Source: Sphingomonadales bacterium
Lineage (GTDB): Bacteria; Pseudomonadota; Alphaproteobacteria; Sphingomonadales; Sphingomonadaceae
Length of the DNA: 64,000 nucleotides
Assembly: GCA_016707885.1 (NCBI GenBank)
Contig: JADJGU010000006.1
Location: forward strand, 62,001-126,000
Direction: 5' to 3'
The position numbers and the translations under genes were made by a program. Under the pieces are notes generated by a model. That model was not told the DNA's origin. It did not search any database and was given only the letters and a program-made list of their open reading frames with translations. Below, piece after piece: positions 15,395-24,413 of this stretch; within the stretch, counting starts at the first letter, position 1, and every line of letters begins with the position of its first letter.

Positions 15395-17323
15395 CTAAAT
15401 TTCGACCTGACTGCCTAATTCGACAACACGATTTGATGGGAGCTTGAAAAATTCCATCGCGTTAGCGGCATTACGGAGCATCCAAGCAAAAACCTTTTCA
15501 CGCCAGATCGCCATCCCGGGAACTTTTGACGCAATCAACGTTTGTCTCGACAGGAAGAAGCTTGTTTGCATCATGTCGAAGGGCGGGCCGCACAAGTCGA
15601 CCTTTGCGAGCGCGGCGGGAACATCGGTTTCTTCCAAAAAGCCGTAACGCAGGATGACCCGATAGAATCCCTCGCTCAGCGGTTTGCAGGTCACCCGCTT
15701 GCTTTCTTCGACATAGGGCATTTCGGCGATATCGACAGTCAGAATGATAACCCGTTCGTGCAAAATACGATTATGCTTGATGTTATGGAGCAGTGCCGAG
15801 GGGACGCCCGCGCTGGTCGATGCCATGAAGATCGCGGTACCCGGAACGCGCTGGGCGCTGCCGCTGGCCGACTTGATGAAAATTTCCATCGGCATCGTGC
15901 TTTCAGCCATGCGTTCACGCATCAACGCACGACCGCGCGACCAGGTTGTAAGCAAGGTGAAGATGACCAGACCAATGATCAGCGGGAAATATCCGCCCTG
16001 TGGTACTTTGAGCAGATTGGCGCCCAGATAGGCAATGTCGACGATGAAGAACACCGCGAGGATCGGCAGCGCCTTCCACTTCGGCCATTGCCACAAGGTC
16101 AGCAGCACAACCGAGATCAGACAGGTGTCGATGAACATCGCACCCGTCACCGCAATACCATAGGCCGCAGCAAGGTTACTCGACGAACGGAAGAAGAGCA
16201 CGAGTACGATCACCATGATCATCAAACCCCAGTTGATTGCCGGGATGTAGATCTGGCCTGCCTCGCTCTCGCTGGTGTGCAGGATGCGCAAGCGCGGCAT
16301 GAAGCCTAGCTGTATAGCTTGTTGGGTCAGCGAGAAGGCACCCGAAATCACCGCCTGACTGGCGATAATCGTCGCAAGGATAACGAGGAACACGATCGGC
16401 AGCCGCAGCGCATCAGGTAGCATCAGGAAAAACGGATCCTTGATTGCAGCCTGCGCCTCTGCAGGGGTCATCGACAGGATCATAGCCCCCTGCCCCATAT
16501 AGTTGAGCATCAAGGCGGGGAGGACAAACCAAAGCCAAGAGAATTTGATCGGACGTCGCCCGAAGTGTCCCATATCGGCATAGAGCGCCTCTGCACCCGT
16601 CACAGCAAGAACGACCGCACCCAGCGACACAAAGGCCCTGAACCCGTCAACGTAAAAGAAGTTTATCGCGTTCCACGGATTTAGCGTGTGTAGGACGATT
16701 TCGGGCATCTTCACCAGATACATCAGGCCAAGCACGGACAGGGTCAGAAAATACAAGACCATGATTGGACCGAAAAGCGCGCCAACCTTGGCCGTACCGC
16801 GAGCCTGTATCGCAAACAGCCCTACAAGAATGGCGAGAGCAATCGGCAAAACCCAGCTCTTGAAGCCGGGGTGCACATAGTTGAGCCCTTCAGTTGCCGA
16901 CAGCACCGACATGGCCGGTGTAATCATGGAATCGCCATAGAACAGTGCAGTCGCGAAGACGCCAAGCATGATGATCGGCGCGGTCCACTTCTCCCCCTGA
17001 GTCTTGCGGCTGATCAGCGCGAGCAAAGCAAGGCTTCCGCCTTCTCCCTTGTTGTCCGCCTTCATGATGGTGAACACATATTTGAAAGTCACCACCAGCA
17101 TCATCGACCAGAAAACGAGGCTCAGCACGCCCATGACATGCATCGGATCGGGTTCGATCGGATGATGTCCGGCAAAAGTTTCGCGAAATGCGTAAATCGG
17201 GCTGGTACCGATATCGCCAAACACGACACCCACAGCACCCACGCACATCGTTGCAAGCGACGCCTTGCGATGGCCATGTTCTGGCTGAATTTCATCTACA
17301 CTGGTTTGCTGTGATTCTGACAT
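15395..17323 (-). CDS. kup: Kup-family potassium uptake transporter
   Basis: A 642-residue inner-membrane K+/H+ symporter. The hydrophilic N-terminus leads to VGAVGVVFGDIGTSPIYAFR, the conserved first membrane segment of KUP/HAK proteins. KADNKGEGGSLALLALI follows, then about 12 transmembrane helices to residue ~450, and a cytoplasmic C-terminal domain. The length is typical. It stands alone on the strand, with the ccm operon upstream and the DUF4261-like gene 76 bp downstream. Confidence 0.94.
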   Translation of the reverse strand: MSESQQTSVDEIQPEHGHRKASLATMCVGAVGVVFGDIGTSPIYAFRETFAGHHPIEPDPMHVMGVLSLVFWSMMLVVTFKYVFTIMKADNKGEGGSLALLALISRKTQGEKWTAPIIMLGVFATALFYGDSMITPAMSVLSATEGLNYVHPGFKSWVLPIALAILVGLFAIQARGTAKVGALFGPIMVLYFLTLSVLGLMYLVKMPEIVLHTLNPWNAINFFYVDGFRAFVSLGAVVLAVTGAEALYADMGHFGRRPIKFSWLWFVLPALMLNYMGQGAMILSMTPAEAQAAIKDPFFLMLPDALRLPIVFLVILATIIASQAVISGAFSLTQQAIQLGFMPRLRILHTSESEAGQIYIPAINWGLMIMVIVLVLFFRSSSNLAAAYGIAVTGAMFIDTCLISVVLLTLWQWPKWKALPILAVFFIVDIAYLGANLLKVPQGGYFPLIIGLVIFTLLTTWSRGRALMRERMAESTMPMEIFIKSASGSAQRVPGTAIFMASTSAGVPSALLHNIKHNRILHERVIILTVDIAEMPYVEESKRVTCKPLSEGFYRVILRYGFLEETDVPAALAKVDLCGPPFDMMQTSFFLSRQTLIASKVPGMAIWREKVFAWMLRNAANAMEFFKLPSNRVVELGSQVEI

Positions 17324-17459
17324 GCGCCCCCCGAAGGCGTGATACTGTCTGCCCGCTCCGAACCTATCCTGGATTGGCGGGGGCGCGTGCCGATAGCATG
17401 ACGACTAGCAGCTTACAACGATTGAGACAGGTAAAATCTTCAAATCTATATAATTGATT

Positions 17460-18116
17460 TTATTTAATATTATCCGCCTTCTGGGCAGCAACAGCCTGAC
17501 CCAGCATCGACTCGAGGCCCTTTACTTGCGACTCAAGCGGAGCCCGCCATTTCGCATTAGGTGTCGCGCGATCCAGCAGCGCCCGCCATTTGACCAAAGT
17601 CTCCACCGGCTTACGGTCAAAAAGAGCGGCCAGCCCCTCGAAATAGTCAGCGGCCGGTTGCTGCGGCGCCAGTGCTTTTGCCTTGCCAAATGCAAGTTTG
17701 GCCGGCGGCGTCAGGTCACCGTCTGCGGCCAGCATCAGCACCAAGCCAAGTGCCGACCATAGATCGGCATTGTCTGGATGCTCCCTGATTCCCGCCTGAA
17801 TATATCCGGCAGCCGCCTGATAGTTGCCGTCGCGCGCAAAACCATCCGCTGTAACGAGCCACATTTTGGCAACGCCATAATTCTGGTCCATGTCGGACCG
17901 CATCTGGATCAGGGCTTCGGCAGCCCCTTTTTCCCCATCTACAGTTTTTGCAGGCACCGCCATATAGCCGGGCATGCCCTGCCAACTATATCCAGCCAGC
18001 GCCAAGACGATAGCCGCAAGCACTGGTTGCCAAAGCCGTTTACGCGCAGGAGTGAAGGCGAGAATTCCTCCAACGCTCAATGCCGCAAGTAACGCCATGA
18101 TTGCCCAGCCAGTCAT
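17460..18116 (-). CDS. ccmI: Cytochrome c biogenesis protein CcmI (CycH), TPR-like
   Basis: A 218-residue membrane-anchored chaperone that presents apocytochrome c to the haem ligation machinery. Two hydrophobic segments (about 1-25 and 28-45) are followed by a periplasmic TPR-like region containing YIQAGIREHPDNADLWSALG. The ATG at 18116 overlaps the ccmH stop by 4 nt (ATGA), the pattern used throughout this operon; a longer frame to 18257 would lie inside ccmH. It is the last gene of the ccm cluster. Confidence 0.85.
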   Translation of the reverse strand: MTGWAIMALLAALSVGGILAFTPARKRLWQPVLAAIVLALAGYSWQGMPGYMAVPAKTVDGEKGAAEALIQMRSDMDQNYGVAKMWLVTADGFARDGNYQAAAGYIQAGIREHPDNADLWSALGLVLMLAADGDLTPPAKLAFGKAKALAPQQPAADYFEGLAALFDRKPVETLVKWRALLDRATPNAKWRAPLESQVKGLESMLGQAVAAQKADNIK

Positions 18117-18520
18117 GACTTCGATCCTCCAAATCGCTTGCGCGCCAAAAGCATTGCCAACCCCAATAAAAGGAGCGGCATAGCCCACAACAGCAGACCG
18201 ATGCCTTTCACAGGCGGTGAGAAGCTGATCCAGTCGCCATAGCGACCTTTCAACCATTGTTCGATTTCGGCATCGCTTTGTCCGGCGCCTACCCGCTCAC
18301 GCACTTCGTGCCGCATGGCCGCTGCAATAGGTGCGTCGCTGTCGTGAATAGACTGACCCTGACATTGGATGCAGCGCAAATTTTCCATGAGCGCGACCGC
18401 TCTTTCTTCCTGCGCCGGGTCTTTCAATTGAACATTCGCCAAAGGTGGCGGCGGGCCTTCCTGTGCTGCCAGCGGAGCATATGCAACCAACAATCCGACC
18501 AGAAAAGCTCTACCGATCAT
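18113..18520 (-). CDS. ccmH: Cytochrome c maturation protein CcmH (CycL)
   Basis: A 135-residue thiol oxidoreductase that keeps apocytochrome CXXCH cysteines reduced for haem attachment. A signal peptide (about 1-20) precedes the domain. The LRCIQCQGQ motif has Cys50 and Cys53, and a C-terminal membrane helix (about 108-126) anchors it. It overlaps ccmG and ccmI by 4 nt each. Confidence 0.93.
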   Translation of the reverse strand: MIGRAFLVGLLVAYAPLAAQEGPPPPLANVQLKDPAQEERAVALMENLRCIQCQGQSIHDSDAPIAAAMRHEVRERVGAGQSDAEIEQWLKGRYGDWISFSPPVKGIGLLLWAMPLLLLGLAMLLARKRFGGSKS

Positions 18521-19047
18521 TTGGCCGCTTTCAGCTTTTCGACCAGCGGAGCGACATGTTCGCCACGGATATCGCCAATATGCTGATGGATAATGTTACC
18601 CTTGCCATCAATCAGATAGGTTTCCGGCACCCCCGACGAGCCAAGTTTAAGCTGGACGAGCATGTCAGCATCAGCACCGATACGCACGAACGGGTTGCCA
18701 TGTTCCGCCAGAAAAGCGGCAACATCTTCAGGCTTGTCCCGAATGGCGATTGCGTGAATTTCGACACCCCGTTCTTTGATCTGCTCCAGAAACGGGGCTT
18801 CCGCTTTGCACGGTAAACACCAACTGGCAAAAACGTTCAGCATACGGGGTTTACCGTCGGCAAAATCAGCGCTCGAGAGCCCCGGTATGCCCTCAACAGC
18901 AGCTGGCAATTCAAACGAAGGAAGTGGCTTACCGATTAATCCTGAACGGACATAATCGTCCTTGGGTTGCATCAGACCATAAAGGAACAGCCCGCCAATA
19001 AAGGCAAATGCGGCGAGTGGGATCCATATCAACCAGTTGCGTTTCAT
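18517..19047 (-). CDS. ccmG: Thiol:disulfide interchange protein CcmG (DsbE)
   Basis: A 176-residue membrane-tethered thioredoxin. An N-terminal helix (about 5-25) is followed by a thioredoxin fold with ASWCLPCKAE, active Cys77 and Cys80. The cis-proline region GVPETYLID is present. It supplies reductant to CcmH/apocytochrome in the periplasm. The ATG at 19047 overlaps the ccmF stop by 4 nt, so the in-frame ATG at 19059 is not preferred. Confidence 0.93.
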   Translation of the reverse strand: MKRNWLIWIPLAAFAFIGGLFLYGLMQPKDDYVRSGLIGKPLPSFELPAAVEGIPGLSSADFADGKPRMLNVFASWCLPCKAEAPFLEQIKERGVEIHAIAIRDKPEDVAAFLAEHGNPFVRIGADADMLVQLKLGSSGVPETYLIDGKGNIIHQHIGDIRGEHVAPLVEKLKAAK

Positions 19048-20972
19048 GCCGGGACCCATGGGTTCTCATTCTGTTTTCGGGCAGGCAACTTGATACGACC
19101 CAACAGCGCGATAAGGCCACCCAAAGCAATCAGCCCACCGCCAAACCAGATCAAGGTAACAAAGGGCTTCCACCAAAGTCGAACCTGCCAGCGGCTAAGA
19201 TCGGTTTCGGATATAGGTGCGACCACGGCATAGAGCTGCCCATCCCAACGGGTGAGCAAGGCTGCTTCGCTGGTCTGCTGCTCAGGGTTAGAGAATTGCC
19301 GTGTTTGTGGCTTGAGCTGTGCAACAAAACCCCCGCGCTTCGCCGATAAACGGCCTTCAATCGCCACCCAATTGTCACCGACAACGGGGGCTACATCCTC
19401 AAGCTTTACCGACCAGCTTGCGACAGAAACCGTTTCGCCGGGACGAAGGGCGTAGAGCTTTTCCGTGGTCCAGCCAGATTCGGCTGCCATCCCGGCAACA
19501 GAGACTGCCAAACCAAAATGCGCGATGACCATACCCCAAATAGGCAGCGGCGTGCGCAGCAAATTGCGCCCGAACAGTGGCAAAAAGGATGCAACACCTA
19601 AACCCGCAGACAACATCAATGCGACGATCGGCCAAAAGCCAGCCTGAGGCGAAGTTAGGGCAAGAAATATAACCGCCACAACAGCCGCTATTGCTGGTGC
19701 AAACAATCGCTTCAATCTCGCTTTATCATCGCTACGCCAACGAAGTAGCGGCCCAACCATCAGCGCCAGCATCAACAGCAACCCTATCGGCACGGTCGCT
19801 TTGTTGAAATAGGGCGGACCCACCGAAATTTTGTCACCCATCGATTCGGCAACCAAAGGCGCCATCGTTCCCATCAAAACGATGGCGAGAATAACGCTCA
19901 GGAAGATGTTATTGACGACAATCCCACCTTCACGGCTAAGAATGGAGAATTGCTTACCCTCTTTCACGCTGCCGATCCGCAACGCGAACAAGGTCAGCGC
20001 GCTACCGACATAAAGCAGCAACAATGTCAGGATGAATGCACCCCTTTCGGGGTCAACGGCGAAGGCATGGACGCTGGTCAATATGCCTGAGCGGACTAGA
20101 AAAGTCCCCGCCATCGACATAGCAAAGGCGACGAGCGCCAACATGATTGTCCAGGCACGCAGCGCGTCACGATTGGCAAGTACAGCAACCGAATGGAGCA
20201 AAGCGGTGGCTGCGAGCCAAGGCATCAACGACGCGTTTTCAACCGGATCCCAGAACCACCAGCCACCCCAGCCCAGCTCATAATAAGCCCAATAGCTGCC
20301 TGCCGTGATCCCAAGCGTGAGGAATATCCAAGCCAACAACACCCAAGGCCGCATCGCGCGCGCGAATGCTGGACCTACCTTGCCTGTCAACAGCGCCGCA
20401 ACGGCGAAGGAAAAGGCGACCGACAGGCCGACATAGCCGATGTATAAAGTCGGTGGATGCAATGCCAGGCCGATGTCTTGCAACAGCGGATTTAGCCCTG
20501 CACCACTTGGCGGAGCCGGGCTTAACCGCTCAAAGGGATTTGACGAAAACAGGAGAAAAGCAAAAAAACCAAGGGCGAGGAGCGATTGCGCAAACAGCGT
20601 CGCTCCTAGTGTCTGCGCGTCCAAGCGTCGCTCGAACAGTGCGATAGCCGCACCCGCAAGCGTCAAGATCGTGACCCAGAGCAACATTGAACCTTCATGG
20701 TTGCCCCATGCCCCTGCGATCTTGAATATCATGGGTTTGTCGATGTGGCTGTTCGATGCAACCAGCAAAACCGACAAATCTGTAACGGCAAACATCCAGA
20801 GCAGGCATCCAAACGCAATCAGGCATAGTAAGCCTTGCGCAACGGCGACCGGTCGCGTCAGCGAAGCGAGCGCAGGCGATGCTGACTTCCAACTACCCAA
20901 ACCGGCAAATGCCTGCAGCAAGGCCAAAGCTGCTGCCAACCACAGGGCGGCAAGACCGGTTTCAGCAATCAT
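19044..20972 (-). CDS. ccmF: Haem lyase subunit CcmF
   Basis: A 642-residue polytopic membrane protein that, with CcmH and CcmI, ligates haem to apocytochrome c. The tryptophan-rich WWD motif is seen as YYELGWGGWWFWDPVENASL. Conserved periplasmic His residues occur around HPPTLYIGYVG. About 14 membrane helices and the usual length support the call. It overlaps ccmE and ccmG by 4 nt. Confidence 0.95.
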   Translation of the reverse strand: MIAETGLAALWLAAALALLQAFAGLGSWKSASPALASLTRPVAVAQGLLCLIAFGCLLWMFAVTDLSVLLVASNSHIDKPMIFKIAGAWGNHEGSMLLWVTILTLAGAAIALFERRLDAQTLGATLFAQSLLALGFFAFLLFSSNPFERLSPAPPSGAGLNPLLQDIGLALHPPTLYIGYVGLSVAFSFAVAALLTGKVGPAFARAMRPWVLLAWIFLTLGITAGSYWAYYELGWGGWWFWDPVENASLMPWLAATALLHSVAVLANRDALRAWTIMLALVAFAMSMAGTFLVRSGILTSVHAFAVDPERGAFILTLLLLYVGSALTLFALRIGSVKEGKQFSILSREGGIVVNNIFLSVILAIVLMGTMAPLVAESMGDKISVGPPYFNKATVPIGLLLMLALMVGPLLRWRSDDKARLKRLFAPAIAAVVAVIFLALTSPQAGFWPIVALMLSAGLGVASFLPLFGRNLLRTPLPIWGMVIAHFGLAVSVAGMAAESGWTTEKLYALRPGETVSVASWSVKLEDVAPVVGDNWVAIEGRLSAKRGGFVAQLKPQTRQFSNPEQQTSEAALLTRWDGQLYAVVAPISETDLSRWQVRLWWKPFVTLIWFGGGLIALGGLIALLGRIKLPARKQNENPWVPA

Positions 20973-21418
20973 TTGGCGAGCGTATCCTGACTATGTTCTG
21001 CCGTCGTCATGTCGATGTCTTTGAGTTCGCGCGGCACATAATTTTCATCATGCTTGGCGAGCAGGCCGTCCGCGACAAACAGGCCATTCTTATCCAGACG
21101 TCCGTCGGCAACGACGCCTGAACCTTCGACAAACAGGTCGGGCGTAATTCCCCTATATACCACCTGTTGGGTCGCATCGCGATCTTGCACGATAAAGCGC
21201 ACCGTTACGCCATCGGCATCGCGCTTGATCGATCCATTCTGCACCATGCCACCTAGGCGGATGGCCTTCCCCGGTTCCACTTCAGCTTTGGCGAGCGTCG
21301 CCGGTGTATAGAAATAGCTCGCCTCTTCGCGCAACGCGGACGCCGCAAGCAAGCCCGCCCCGATCAGAGCCAGTAACGCAACCACAGCGAGCACAAGTCT
21401 TTGGTGCTTGGGCTTCAC
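20969..21418 (-). CDS. ccmE: Haem chaperone CcmE
   Basis: A 149-residue membrane-anchored protein that carries haem from CcmC to CcmF. After one N-terminal helix (about 8-28), the OB-fold domain ends in LLAKHDENYVP, with His123 as the covalent haem-binding residue and Tyr127 as axial ligand. It starts with GTG, which overlaps the ccmD stop (GTGA). Confidence 0.94.
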   Translation of the reverse strand: MKPKHQRLVLAVVALLALIGAGLLAASALREEASYFYTPATLAKAEVEPGKAIRLGGMVQNGSIKRDADGVTVRFIVQDRDATQQVVYRGITPDLFVEGSGVVADGRLDKNGLFVADGLLAKHDENYVPRELKDIDMTTAEHSQDTLAK

Positions 21419-21546
21419 TTTCGGCTCCTCAGATCATCAGCCAAAGATTCCGAGCGGCGCATGGCGGCCCAGCTGGACACCGTTAGCCAGAGGCAACCCA
21501 CCGCCGTGACAGCAAAAGCGGCAGTCACAAATGTCGCATGCGTCAT
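21415..21546 (-). CDS. ccmD: Haem exporter protein CcmD, small membrane protein
   Basis: A 43-residue frame lies exactly between ccmC and ccmE, overlapping ccmE by 4 nt and starting 5 bp after the ccmC stop. It has a single membrane helix (TFVTAAFAVTAVGCLWLTV) followed by a basic cytoplasmic tail (MRRSESLADDLRSRK). This is the topology and length of CcmD, which stabilises CcmC-CcmE and helps release holo-CcmE. GGAGG precedes the ATG. Confidence 0.85.
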   Translation of the reverse strand: MTHATFVTAAFAVTAVGCLWLTVSSWAAMRRSESLADDLRSRK

Positions 21547-21550
21547 TGTA

Positions 21551-22267
21551 TCAATCCTCCGCCAATCGGCGCATCCGCGCCTCGATACGGATTTCGGCCA
21601 AGGCAGCTCGCATCCGCATCAGTACGATGGCACCGAACAGCAATGAAAAGCCGATCGCGCTTCCGAATAGTGGCCACAAATAACTGTCATCAATCGACGA
21701 ACCACCCAGCGTAATACTGGCTTTCTGGTGCTGGCTTTCCCACCAAACGACCGAGCGGTTTATAATCGGAATGTTCACGGCTCCGATAATGCCAAATACC
21801 GCCGCCGTTCGGCTAAGGCTGCCCTTCTCGCTCGATGCATTCGCAAGCGCGATGAAGCCCAGATACAGGAAAAACAGAATTAGCATCGACGTCAGTCGGC
21901 CATCCCACACCCACCAGGCACCCCAAGTCGGCTTGCCCCAAATAGAACCTGTAACCAAGCAGAGCGCAGCAAAAACAGCACCCGGAGCGGCGACAGCCCG
22001 CGCCGACACACCTGCCAGCGGATGTCGCCAGACCAGTTGTACGATGCTTGCAACGGCAATCCCAGTCCAGCCAGCCATGCCGAGCCAAGCTGCGGGTACG
22101 TGTACAAACATGATCTTGACGGTATCGCCCTGCAATCGCTCTGCAGGAACCTGGGTCAAACCCCACCAACAGGAAAATACAACCAATATTGCCCCCGACC
22201 ATAGAAGGAAGGGAGTCAACGGTTTGGCTATACCGAGAAATCGCGCAGGGTTGGCAAAGCGGTGCAT
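21551..22267 (-). CDS. ccmC: Haem exporter protein CcmC
   Basis: A 238-residue protein with six membrane helices that loads haem onto CcmE. The WWD domain is visible as TWGAWWVWDGRLTS. The periplasmic His residues lie in MFVHVPAAW and in the ESQHQK loop. The start at 22267 (MHRFANPARFLG) is chosen; an in-frame TTG at 22315 would add a polar 16-residue leader. It is the first ccm gene here, 58 bp after the amino-acid dehydrogenase gene. ccmA and ccmB are not in this window. Confidence 0.92.
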   Translation of the reverse strand: MHRFANPARFLGIAKPLTPFLLWSGAILVVFSCWWGLTQVPAERLQGDTVKIMFVHVPAAWLGMAGWTGIAVASIVQLVWRHPLAGVSARAVAAPGAVFAALCLVTGSIWGKPTWGAWWVWDGRLTSMLILFFLYLGFIALANASSEKGSLSRTAAVFGIIGAVNIPIINRSVVWWESQHQKASITLGGSSIDDSYLWPLFGSAIGFSLLFGAIVLMRMRAALAEIRIEARMRRLAED

Positions 22268-22325
22268 GTATGTGACTCGGGTCGAGCCTCTAGCACCGCT
22301 TGGATTTTTGGCCAATTGATTTGGG

Positions 22326-23366
22326 TCAACGCCCGATCAATTCGCGCGCCATCCGGTCGGCAACCTCTGCGGGCGTGTCACCCTCGGCTTCCGCGCGGTC
22401 CCAGATGGCATTCAAGCGGGCTGGAATCTCGTCAATGCGGGCATTTACGGCTGCATCATCGGCATTTTCGATTACACGCATGACATTTATGATGCCGCCT
22501 GCATTGATCACATAGTCGGGTGCGTACAATATGCCCCTATCCGACAATATGCGGCCTTCCGGTCCAGTCGCCAGCTGGTTGTTAGCCCCGCCCGCTACAG
22601 CTTTGACCTTGAGTTCATTGGCGGTCTGAGTCGTGACAATAGCCCCCAATGCGCATGGGCTGAAAATGTCAGCATCTACCGACAAGATAGCGCTGCTATC
22701 GACCGCCAGTCCGCCCAGTTCGGCGGCAAGGGACTGCGCCTTAGCTAAGTCAACATCGGCAAGGGTGAGATGCGCACCTTCTGCAGCAAGATAACGGGCC
22801 AGCCCGCCACCGACACTGCCAACACCCTGAATGGCAACATGGACGCCTTTGACCGTGTCGACGCCTAAGGCTCGTCGGGCGGCGGCCTTCACGCCTAGGA
22901 ATACGCCGCGCGCTGTATAGGGCCCGGGATCGCCACCCTGACCCGGCAAACCCGCGACATGCTGGGTCGTTTTCGAAAGTGCTACCATGTCAGCCTCGCT
23001 GATGCCGACATCCTGTGCGGTGATGTAGCGACCGCCGAGCGAATCGACAGCGCGCGCGAAAGTATCGAGCAACGCGCTGGTCTTCGTCTTTTGGGCATCT
23101 GCCAGGATGACCGCCTTGCCACCACCTGCATTCAGGCCTGCCATGGCGTTCTTATAACTCATCCCGCGCGACAGTCGCAGCGCATCGGTTATCGCAGACT
23201 GCTGATCCGCATAGTGCCAAAAACGCGTGCCACCAGCAGCCGGCCCAAGATGGGTTGAGTGCAACGAAATGACGGCGCGCAAACCTGTCTTTGGGTCGTC
23301 AAACATATGCACCGATTCGTGGGCATCGAAGTCAGGCAGGTCCCAAAGCGCAGGCATGGCGTACAT
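22326..23366 (-). CDS. Glu/Leu/Phe/Val dehydrogenase (leucine dehydrogenase type)
   Basis: A 346-residue NAD-dependent amino-acid dehydrogenase. The N-terminal domain includes LGPAAGGTRFWHY and the catalytic lysine region GMSYKNAMAGLNAGGGKAVI. The Rossmann domain has VAIQGVGSVGGGLARYL. Length and motifs fit leucine/valine dehydrogenase rather than the longer glutamate dehydrogenases. It interconverts branched-chain amino acids and 2-oxoacids. The ATG at 23366 follows CTGGGGA; an alternative ATG is at 23357. A palindrome that may end the tRNA-His transcript lies just upstream. Confidence 0.88.
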   Translation of the reverse strand: MYAMPALWDLPDFDAHESVHMFDDPKTGLRAVISLHSTHLGPAAGGTRFWHYADQQSAITDALRLSRGMSYKNAMAGLNAGGGKAVILADAQKTKTSALLDTFARAVDSLGGRYITAQDVGISEADMVALSKTTQHVAGLPGQGGDPGPYTARGVFLGVKAAARRALGVDTVKGVHVAIQGVGSVGGGLARYLAAEGAHLTLADVDLAKAQSLAAELGGLAVDSSAILSVDADIFSPCALGAIVTTQTANELKVKAVAGGANNQLATGPEGRILSDRGILYAPDYVINAGGIINVMRVIENADDAAVNARIDEIPARLNAIWDRAEAEGDTPAEVADRMARELIGR

Positions 23367-23379
23367 TCCCCAGATAAGG

Positions 23380-23415
23380 ATAAAAATTTCTAAACCGCGT
23401 AATAATATTACGCGG
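23380..23415 (-). terminator. Palindrome/terminator after tRNA-His, upstream of the leucine dehydrogenase gene
   Basis: CCGCGTAATA (23395-23404) and TATTACGCGG (23406-23415) are perfect 10-bp arms around a central A. On the minus strand the hairpin is followed by TTTAGAAATTTTTA, as expected for a terminator of tRNA-His. Because it is so symmetric and 28 bp from the next start codon, it could instead be an operator. Confidence 0.6.
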
Positions 23416-23448
23416 CTTATTTGTCAGCCTAAAAATACGAGGGAGAAA

Positions 23449-23526
23449 TGGGGCGACCGAGGGGTCTCGAACCCCCGACCTCTGGTACCACAAACCAGCG
23501 CTCTAACCAACTGAGCTACGGTCGCC
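23449..23526 (-). tRNA. tRNA-His (GUG)
   Basis: On the minus strand the sequence folds as a cloverleaf with anticodon loop TTGTGGT, anticodon GTG, and T-loop GGTTCGAGACC. The acceptor stem GCGACCG pairs with CGGTCGC. A G precedes it (the G-1 identity element of tRNA-His) opposite C73. CCA is encoded at 23449-23451. Confidence 0.96.
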
Positions 23527-23618
23527 ATATGCGCCTGCGATAGGCTGGCGCGTCCTTAAAAGCAAAGAATGCCGGGCGTCAACCCGGCACCTTTGAAACC
23601 TCGAAAAAGCCGTATGGC

Positions 23619-23846
23619 TTATTTCTTCAGCGTCAGGCCGCCGAAACGCTTGTTGAACTGGGCTACGCGGCCACCTGAATCAAGCATGGTGCCACGGCCA
23701 CCGGTCCATGCCGGGTGCGATGTCGGATCGATATCGAGTTGCAGCGTGTCGCCTTCCTTGCCCCAGGTGGAGCGGGTTTCAAACACGGTGCCATCGGTCA
23801 TCTGCACCTTGATCATGTGGTAGTCGGGATGAATATCTTTTTTCAC
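23619..23846 (-). CDS. rpmE: 50S ribosomal protein L31, zinc-independent form
   Basis: A 75-residue ribosomal protein beginning MKKDIHPDYHMIKVQMTDG, with SHPAWTGG and FNKRFGGL near the end. It has no cysteine, so it is the C-minus form that needs no zinc ribbon. It stands between tRNA-His and fabZ on the same strand. Confidence 0.95.
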   Translation of the reverse strand: MKKDIHPDYHMIKVQMTDGTVFETRSTWGKEGDTLQLDIDPTSHPAWTGGRGTMLDSGGRVAQFNKRFGGLTLKK

Positions 23847-23952
23847 GTTTCTGCTCCTTTGCGACCCCGGTTACCGACCGGCATCAGGATTTGGGAAGCG
23901 CCGCCCTTAGCGACGCATCTGGTTAAATGCAAGCTTTGTTGGTTGCGCCACC

Positions 23953-24408
23953 TTATGCAGGCGGATCGGCAATCATCGCCATGAATTCGGCTTCAGCCGC
24001 CACCTGATCGCCAATCAACGCCTGACCGGCGAATTTGCAAACGCGCGGGCGCTTTTGCGTGAATTGGACAATCAAGTGCAGCAAACAACCCGGCTCAACC
24101 GGTGCGCGGAATTTCGCATTGTCGATCGCCATGAAATAGACGAGCTTGCCCGACCCTGCGAGGCCGAAGCTCTCCATCGCCAACACACCGGCAGCTTGCG
24201 CCAGTGCTTCGACAATCATCACGCCTGGCATGATGGGACGTCCCGGAAAATGACCCTGGAAAAAGCCTTCGTTGATCGTGACGGCTTTGACCGCCACGAT
24301 ACGTTCATCCTTCACCAGTTCCTCAACCCGATCGACCAAAAGCATGGGATAGCGATGCGGAAGCACCGCCATCACACGCCGGACATCGTAATTGGCGAAG
24401 TCGTCCAT
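23953..24408 (-). CDS. fabZ: 3-hydroxyacyl-ACP dehydratase FabZ
   Basis: A 151-residue hot-dog enzyme that dehydrates 3-hydroxyacyl-ACP in fatty-acid synthesis. LPHRYPMLLVDRV opens the domain. QGHFPGRPIMPGVMIVEALA holds the catalytic His and Glu. It is the last gene of the bamA-skp-fabZ group, 5 bp after skp, the classical envelope gene order. Confidence 0.95.
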   Translation of the reverse strand: MDDFANYDVRRVMAVLPHRYPMLLVDRVEELVKDERIVAVKAVTINEGFFQGHFPGRPIMPGVMIVEALAQAAGVLAMESFGLAGSGKLVYFMAIDNAKFRAPVEPGCLLHLIVQFTQKRPRVCKFAGQALIGDQVAAEAEFMAMIADPPA

Positions 24409-24413
24409 CGAAA

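Noticed and set aside
15542..16309. 255-codon plus-strand frame
   Set aside because: Antisense to kup; rich in His, Arg and Asp as expected of a shadow frame over membrane helices.
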